64,000 nucleotides of DNA from Ignelater luminosus. Its lineage: Eukaryota > Arthropoda > Insecta > Coleoptera > Elateridae. The notes below the pieces were generated by a model. It did no database searches. It had not been told where the DNA came from and saw only the letters and a list, made by a program, of their open reading frames with translations. A program made the position numbers and the translations under genes. The stretch covers positions 124,001 to 188,000 of the forward strand of contig VTPC01091259.1 of assembly GCA_011009095.1 (NCBI GenBank). Reading direction: 5' to 3'. Below are positions 58,026 to 64,000 of this stretch, piece by piece. Every line of letters starts with the position of its first letter. Positions within the stretch are counted from its first letter, which is position 1.

Positions 58026-58512
58026 AAGTAGAATAGGAGTTGTTTATAGTACCTTACTAGAGTTTTGTATTTATAAACAACTTGTTTGTACTTTATTGCT
58101 TTAGTTCGAAGGAATTGAGTTTTATTGTTCAACTTTTGCAGTTTAATAATTTAATATCTGTAATTCAGTTTTATTTTCGTGCTCTTTAATAAATTCATAA
58201 AAACACTACCACATTTATGTCTTTTCAGTTTCATCGTTTTTTTTACAAACCCTAAGTCTTATTTAAAATGTTAAATCTGTATAACTTTAATAAAAATTAA
58301 TGTTTGTAGTGATTATAAAGAAATTATGTCTTTCTCCAAATTTATAATTCCATAAACTCATGCTCTCTAATAGTTTCTTGTATTTCCTGTAAAATTTGTT
58401 TAGAAAAACATTAGAAGTTTTGAAAGTGAACCGACGATATTGGGGTACAACGAATTTTTCATCCTTTGTTAATTTTTAATCTATTTATCGTTACAATGCT
58501 ATAATTAGTATA
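58026..58512. other. Interval without recognised genes
   Basis: T-rich; probably 3' flank of the preceding relic. Nothing else recognised. Confidence 0.35.
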
Positions 58513-58740
58513 TACAGGGTGTCTCTAGATTCGGTTGGCAAACTGAAAGGGAAGGACAATTAACCGATCCTTATTTTCCAGTCTTTTGATTTTCCAAATA
58601 TTAAAGATTTTTTCTGCCAATTGGTGCATTTTTCCGAAACATGTAAAATATACCTTTCTTGCAGAAAAATTAATAGCCAATTTAATTATTGCATCGAAAT
58701 TTAAAAACATTTACAGGGAAAAAGTCAGAAAGAAAAATCC
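58513..58740 (+). mobile_element. DNA-transposon-like end TACAGGGTGTCTC
   Basis: TACAGGGTGTCTCTAGATTC starts at 58513. Only one end is visible; the minus-strand frame at 58525-58710 inside is not a known protein. The right limit is approximate. Confidence 0.45.
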
Positions 58741-58896
58741 AAGTAGTCTGAAGTGTATTGGCTAACAAAATACTGATGGATGTAGAACGGTATCATTCAA
58801 TTCAGTGCAATTCAATTTTTATTTTGCACGTGCAGAAGATAATTAGGTTTACAATCATTAAGAGAAAAAATATATAATATAAGAAATATGCGTACT

Positions 58897-59302
58897 TACA
58901 GTGTGTTCAAGATAAGGATGCACAGCATAGGGATCTTGGAAACGGTAGAAGATACAGGATCGGTTAACCGGAATGAAAGTTGACTATTTATAAGACCTTT
59001 TTGTTGGCTTTCGCAAAATTTAGATATCTTGGATAGTTTCTGAGATATTTAAAAAAGAAGTTGATTTCTCGATTTTCGTTTTTATTTTTTCTTTCATTTA
59101 TTTGAAGAGATATCGAAAAACTAAAACCACTTTTCCATTGCCACTTCTTCTGCTCTATTAAAATACGCTAACAAAATTTCTGTACAACGTCTCGGTTTCG
59201 AGTAACCATCATCAACCTCATTTTTTTAAATAGGTGGAAAACCAATTGAAAATTGTTTTGAATAGCTCTTGTTGTCACGATTCTAATGATGTAAACATGC
59301 TA
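58897..59302 (-). mobile_element. J-family block, copy 2, terminus TACAGTGTGTTC
   Basis: Reverse complement of 36467-36868: GGGATCTTGGAAACGGTAGA, GGATCGGTTAACCGGAATG, TTAGATATCTTGGATAG and TTGTCACGATTCTAATGATG. Both copies stop at the same inner point, so this 400-bp piece is a repeated unit with a single recognisable terminus. Confidence 0.75.
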
Positions 59303-59449
59303 GAGTTATTTTGATTTTTTATGCTATACATTAATATAAAAGAGGTAGAATCTGTAACAGGCTATGTCGAAGCCACTATGGTTACAGATAGTCCATATCA
59401 ATCCAGTCTCTACGATTACAGATATTACAATTAACTATTATTAATTGCC

Positions 59450-61665
59450 TTTATTATTAATAAATTAATTTACATTCTGTAACTTAAAAAAAACTAAACT
59501 TAAATATATGCAATCTAATCCCCTGGCGAAATTTAGCCAAAGTCTACTCTGTTTAACCAAGGGATTAGATGCAAAGTAAGAAAATTAAAATAAAATAAAT
59601 AAACAATTCTGACTACAAAGCGAGCAAATCAGTGAACCAGGTAGGCAGATGATGAAGAGGCAAAAAATTATTGCTTACTGAAAAGGTAGTGTCTTAAATT
59701 TCGTTTAAAAGTTTTTAAATTGAGACCTCGCATATCAAATGGAAGAGTAATTGTAAAACTTGACAGCATTGTATATAAAACTTCTCTCAAACAATGAAGA
59801 CGTATGAAGAGGCATACCGAGTATTTGCGGAATGCACCAGGTATCAATTCAGAGTATATGTATACACTCCCAAATGATACTTCCAACGATTTTCCATGTT
59901 TAACCAGCCTAGTTCTGAAACTTTTTGTGTAACAGAGTCATAACGACGTGAATTGTTGATAAATCGACAACACCAATTTTGCGTTTTTTGAATGCGGTAC
60001 TTGTCACATGCATCAAGACAAGGACTATAAATAAAATTACAGTAATTAAAATGTGATAAGACCAATCATTCAGAAAGCATTTTCTTTTGAGCAAAATTCA
60101 AAAATTCTCGATTGGAATTTAACAATTTTAAGGAAGAGTAAGTTTTCTGAAGTAATTTACAGACATGTTGTTTAAATCGTAAGTTAACGTCTAAGATAAG
60201 TCCTAAGTTCCTAGCTAAATCTACAATTGGAATTTGCTGATTATTGAGGCGTAGATTATGATCGTTTTACCCGTTAGGGTGTGGTTTCGATTTCCAAAGA
60301 ATAGTAAACAAGATTTATTGCTATTTAATGTAAGATTATGTTCGAAAGAAAGCTGAATGTTCTTTTGCAGGTCACGATTGATGTCTTCACAGGCCTGGGT
60401 TCTTTCGGAAAAAGCAAAAGATTTGTACATCTTACAGTTATTAAAAGACCTTAGAATATCTGCCGTGTAGAAAATGTACAACAAAGGTCCCAAAACTGAA
60501 CCTTGAGGTACGCCAGACGTAATAGGGTAGGAAGTAGAAAATCTATTGTTATGATGCATCATTAAGGTTCTATCAGACAGATAAGATCTGATCAGATTGA
60601 CGGCAAGTTCAGCAAAACCATAATATTGTAATTTTGCGCATGTAAGATCGTGGCTGATGGTATCAAATGTTTTTCAAAAATCTAGCAATTAATTTTGAAT
60701 CAGAAGAATTAATAGTATTATTCGTAACAGAAGCCAGAAAGTCTGCCGTACTAAATCCATCCCTGAAACCGGATTGACACGTAGGCAAAAGTTCATTACT
60801 GCTGAGAAAGTTACACATTTGTTTATGCAAAACTTTTACAAAAATCTTAGATAAACAAGGTAAAATACTAATTATTCGCAAATCGGAAAAATTCTTTGGA
60901 TTTGTAACTTTAGGCAAAGGAAGTCCAACAACACTTTTCCATGCAGACGGAAAATAACCTACTTCAATACAACAGTTAATAATATGGGTAATGAATTTAT
61001 CAATGAATGGGCTACAGTATTTCAACATAATCAAAGAAATATTATCAGTACCTAAAGCATTGGATTTTAAATTATGTAAAATATCGTGTACTTCATTTAC
61101 AGTTGTAAGAAAAAAGGAAAAGTGAGTATCAGAGTTATAATTATTTAAGCAATATTGAATGTCGTTAATGCAGTTATTATTTGAAGGCTAACTTGAGGAG
61201 CTGAAATAGTCACCAATCAAATTAGGATCAGCTAGGTTTGAGGGAATATTACGAACAGTCGCACCTCGTACATCGAGGTTGGTTAAGGCTTTCCATAATC
61301 CGCGAGAATCTTTTTCCCTAGAGAATGTGTCCAAATATGCTCTTTTTTCCCGCCGTATAGAAGCTACCGTAAAGTTCCTTAACTCTTTGTACCTATTCCA
61401 ATCAGAGACGGATTTAGTACGTCTGTACTTCCTCAAAGCACTGTCACGTTCCCTCATGATTGCTTTTAAGTTGTCGGTCAGCCAAGGAGCTTTTGGCTTG
61501 GTACCTTTAGCCTCCTTTATCGGGGCGTGAACATCGAAAAGCGACAAAATAAAAGCCATGAATAGGGATAACTTATTATCAATATCACGTTCTTGAATTA
61601 AGTCATTCCACGGATATAACTCTAAATCATTCAACAAGTCTCGGTCAAAATTACGAAAACATTGA
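59450..61665 (-). pseudogene. Jockey-like LINE relic: connector, RT, thumb and 3' end
   Basis: Minus strand. 61665-61200: connector after the endonuclease (LLNDLELYPWNDL, TKPKAPWLTDNLKAIMRERD, WNRYKELRNFTVASIRREKR). 61034-60660: RT (INCCIEVGYFPSAWKSVVGL, LPKVTNPKNFSDLRIISILP, QSGFRDGFSTADFL). 60562-60230: SGVPQGSVLGPLLYIFYTAD, YADD degraded to KSFAF, NLTLNSNKSCLLFFGN. 60065-59844: HFNYCNFIYSPCLDACDKYR, thumb. 59886-59668: FDMRGLNLKTFKRNLRHYLF, the C-terminal end. Only a few frameshifts, so younger than most relics here. The AFD block (about 60640) is disrupted, and the endonuclease is absent, as in a 5'-truncated insertion. Confidence 0.9.
59514..59575 (-). repeat. Stem-loop in the 3' end of the Jockey-like LINE
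   Basis: On the + strand ATCTAATCCCCTGG and CCAAGGGATTAGAT pair with one mismatch in 14, enclosing about 30 bases. It lies downstream of the RT stop, where LINE reverse transcriptases recognise their template. Confidence 0.75.
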
Positions 61666-61687
61666 ACTCGTATAATTTTAGGTTGTA

Positions 61688-61737
61688 TTTGGAGAAATCT
61701 TTAATATTTAGAAGTTTTTATTCAATTTTATAAATTT
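61688..61737 (+). repeat. Copy of Helitron 3' sequence upstream of the helicase relic
   Basis: GAAATCTTTAATATTTAGAA and GTTTTTATTCAATTTTATAA resemble 62850-62935 (GAAATCTCTGATATTTGGAA, GTTTTTATTCAATTTTCATG), in the same orientation. Confidence 0.7.
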
Positions 61738-62890
61738 TGTAAAGCGCATACAGCTCATTCGCGCTTCGGCATTCCGTCGATAGCAGTTCACATATTAAAC
61801 TTCAAGTTAATCAAGCTAAACTCCTCAAAGAAGCCAAGTTGATCATCTGGGATGAGGCCGCAATGCTCCAGAAAGAAGCGTTCGAATGCGTGGACAAACT
61901 GTTTAAAGATCTTATGAAATGTAATGACAAACTATTTGGCAGCAAAGTCGTAGTTTTTGGTAGTGATTTCCGCCAAATTCTACTGGTTATTCGACGCGGA
62001 ACAGAACGCGACATAATCGACACTTCCATCAAAAAGTCATACATATGGCCCTTATTACAGAAATTTGAACTTAACACTAATGTAAGACTTCAAGGTGACC
62101 CAAGTCAAACTCATCCAAATTCTCAATTCTCCGCATATCTTCTTCAATTAGATGAAAGGAAAGTTTCAGAAAGAGATAACCTGATCAAACTCGACCCTTC
62201 AATTTGTGCCAACTTAGACAATTTTGAAGCTTATTTCAGTGATATGATCACCAACAATGAGTTAAGTCGATGAACCATATTAGCCACGAGAAATGATTGG
62301 CAAAATCACAATTGATACCCGCGCATTTTTAAGTTATGATTCCATCGTGCAAGAAGATAATGCTCATCAGTATCCCATCGAATTCCTCAATTCCCTTACA
62401 CTTAGTGGTATACGTCCTCATGGCTTAGTGTTAAAACTCCATTGTCGAGTGATTTTGATGCGAAACCTTAATTCTGCTCTCGGCCTGTGCAATGGAACTC
62501 AATTACAAGTCGTTGCTTTTGAACGCAACCTCATTGTCGCCGATATTATTGGCGATCAACATCACTCCAATACACGTGTCTATATTCCTCGAATCGACTG
62601 TACCACACTGTTGACACCGATTTACCGTTCACCCAAAAAAGGCGACAGTTTCCACTTCGAGCGGCATAATATGCATATTATGCGATGACCATCAACAAAA
62701 GCCAGGGACAAAGTTCCTTATACATGAAAGATGGTCTTTTCTCATGGGCAACTCTACGTAGTGATGCCTCGAGTCAAGAACAAACGGGATCTCAAGATTT
62801 TTGCCTCAAAGAAATACCATCAATTTGTAACTATGTATGTTGTATTTAAAGAAATCTCTGATATTTGGAAGTTTTTATTCAATTTTCATG
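61738..62890 (+). pseudogene. Helitron Pif1-like helicase, C-terminal half, relic
   Basis: Begins mid-helicase at TAHSRFGIP (motif after Walker A; Walker A itself is absent). Then LLKEAKLIIWDEAAMLQKEA (motif II, DEA), LFGSKVVVFGSDFRQILLVI (motif III; family form GGDFRQ.LPV), LQKFELNTNVRLQ, a frame break at 62273, then FLSYDSIVQEDNAHQYPIEF, LNSLTLSGIRPHGLVLK, VILMRNLNSALGLCNGTQL (motif V), VYIPRI, AMTINKSQGQSS with a shift, and FSHGQLYVVMPRVKNKRDL (motif VI, SR changed to PR). In Helitrons this domain follows a Rep/HUH domain, which is not present. Two main frame breaks; inactive. Confidence 0.9.
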
Positions 62891-62944
62891 TCTTAATTTT
62901 TATGTATAAACCTTATGAATTTTGTCATAAGTAATAACATTTTC

Positions 62945-62972
62945 GTTCTTTTAAGCACGGGTACTTTTCTAG
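62945..62972 (+). mobile_element. Helitron 3' terminus (…CTAG/T)
   Basis: AAGCACGGGTACTTTTCTAGT at 62953-62973 (CTAG at 62969-62972, followed by T) fits the Helitron end, in which a GC hairpin precedes CTRR and the element sits between A and T. The left arm of the hairpin has decayed. Confidence 0.7.
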
Positions 62973-63204
62973 TTACTGTATAAAACATAAAGAGAGGTAT
63001 AACAGTAAAAACTAATAATAGCAATAAATATTATTTCAAAATACATTAATAACTCGACTAAAAGTAACCTATTAGTTACAAGCTGAAAAGTAAATCTGGT
63101 GTTAAATAAATTAATTAATTATTTTCTCCTATACAGACCAATTTAGCTGTAGAAATCCATCATAACAGTTTAAAGGGTGTTTAATTAAATATTCTCCTAG
63201 AGTT

Positions 63205-63960
63205 TAAGTTTTCTATATTGTCAGGCAAATGTATATATAATATATAATAATATATAGATATAATTTTATACCGATGTCGTTGACTCCCATTCTAGATCTG
63301 TTTACCCTCTGATGTGGAATACGAAAGTGAATATTATATCTAGTGTCATAATTATGTAGATCCGCGTTCAGCTGTAATTCATTATTTTGATGTAGAGGTA
63401 GAGTTAAAATTTGCAGCTTTATAAATGAACTAGACAATCTTCTACAGACTTTTAAACCGTACAATTTTTCTCTGCATTGCAAATATTCGTTTGGAGGCTG
63501 CTGTATGCCCCTAAACTACTAAACCATAGTTATAATGCTATGAAAATGAGCGTAACAAGCTAATTTTAGATTATGTAGGCTAAGCAGAGGTTTTAGCTGT
63601 GATACTAGGAAGATAGCTTTACTAAGTTTATGAGAAATATACTCAACGTGTTCAAACCAAATAAAACCTTGATCAATCAACATTCCCAGCAGTTTTACTG
63701 GGGATGTTTGTTTATCATTAGGCGTTTGACGTAAGCTATGAATTATATTTTGTGTTTAATCTCCATTAACTGTTAATATGTTGGTCTTGAACCAGTTTAG
63801 TAGGATTTCATTATTTCCCTCACTTCATTCACTTGGAATATATTTTTCCAGATGCTCGTGATGTAGTATCATCTGCATATATTTATGTATAACGATTATA
63901 TTATTATAATAAAAATATCTATCTTGTTATAAAATAATACTTAGTTTAATTACGTCTCAT
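63205..63960 (-). pseudogene. LINE RT C-terminal relic
   Basis: Minus strand, from about 63890: a degraded ADD region, EILLNWFKTNILTVNGD, PVKLLGMLIDQGFIWFEHVE, YISHKLSKAIFLVSQLKPLL, then the thumb, LQCREKLYGLKVCRRLSSSF, and the closing block NADLHNYDTRYNIHFRIPHQ and GVNDIGIKLY. This is the usual order for the RT C-terminus of Jockey/CR1-like LINEs. Distinct in sequence from the Jockey-like relic at 59450-61665. The element runs toward the window edge; upstream RT is not in view. Confidence 0.8.
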
Positions 63961-64000
63961 AAAGTAGAATGTAATCACAATATATTAACCTTGTCAAAAT

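Noticed and set aside
61811..62077. 88-codon minus-strand frame
   Set aside because: Antisense of the Helitron helicase motifs on the + strand.

Overview
The window looks like AT-rich, gene-poor DNA from an insect genome assembly, and a beetle is a reasonable guess. The evidence is the kind of mobile elements it carries: piggyBac, pogo, DUF4817-type Tc1/mariner, CGGBP1-related hAT, Penelope, Jockey-like and APE-type LINEs, Copia and Helitron. It also holds many families whose ends read TACAGGGTGT, and a TTAGG-like array. There are no operons, ribosome binding sites or bacterial genes. I found no intact host gene, tRNA or rRNA. Nearly every recognisable protein is a transposon relic with stops and frameshifts. 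Two runs of N (10 and 277 bases) mark assembly gaps.

Layout. 0.3-0.8 kb: 3' end of a Copia pol. 0.89-2.14 kb: a non-autonomous hAT-like element with a perfect 8-bp target duplication. 4.3-8.6 kb: one end of the 'F' DNA-transposon family, a LINE relic, a long-TIR MITE and a first piggyBac relic. 11.6-12.9 kb: a pogo relic with its DDE core deleted, followed by a long hairpin. 14.9-17.6 kb: fragments of the 'J' and 'E' families, then an unclassified repeat 'U' split by a foldback MITE. 19.5-21.7 kb: a 1-kb palindrome next to a complete E element. 24.3-24.9 kb: LINE RT. 26.0-27.9 kb: second U copy, with an exact 28-bp tandem repeat and recurrent small hairpins. 28.2-30.8 kb: a TTAGG-like array and copies of a GC-rich motif. 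31-33 kb: F elements and a Penelope RT relic. 34-37.2 kb: a mariner N-terminus, then a piggyBac gene cut by a mariner-like insertion and by a J-family end. 37.6-38.7 kb: an LTR with a primer binding site. 39.5-41.15 kb: an end-to-end but dead mariner-type element. 41.2-43.9 kb: two LINE relics. 44.9-45.5 kb: a MITE. 47.0-50.4 kb: E element interrupted by a hAT-like element, itself interrupted by a solo LTR and an assembly gap that sits between inverted repeats. 50.0-51.6 kb: a 270-bp direct repeat. 54.0-58.0 kb: a hAT relic, an APE-type LINE and a transposon-derived protein relic. 58.5-59.3 kb: ends of two DNA elements. 59.5-61.7 kb: a Jockey-like LINE with a 3' hairpin. 61.7-63.0 kb: Helitron helicase and 3' terminus. 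63.2-64 kb: another LINE.

How the parts work together. This is a layered graveyard in which insertion order can be read (mariner into piggyBac; MITE into U; LTR into hAT into E). The least conventional signals are: the LTR family whose two diverged copies preserve an ATG plus GGTAAGT start segment with silent changes; the U family's repeated hairpin with a compensatory change; the 1-kb palindrome; and the inverted repeat around the gap. All assignments come from reading translated motifs and repeats by eye; no database search was possible.
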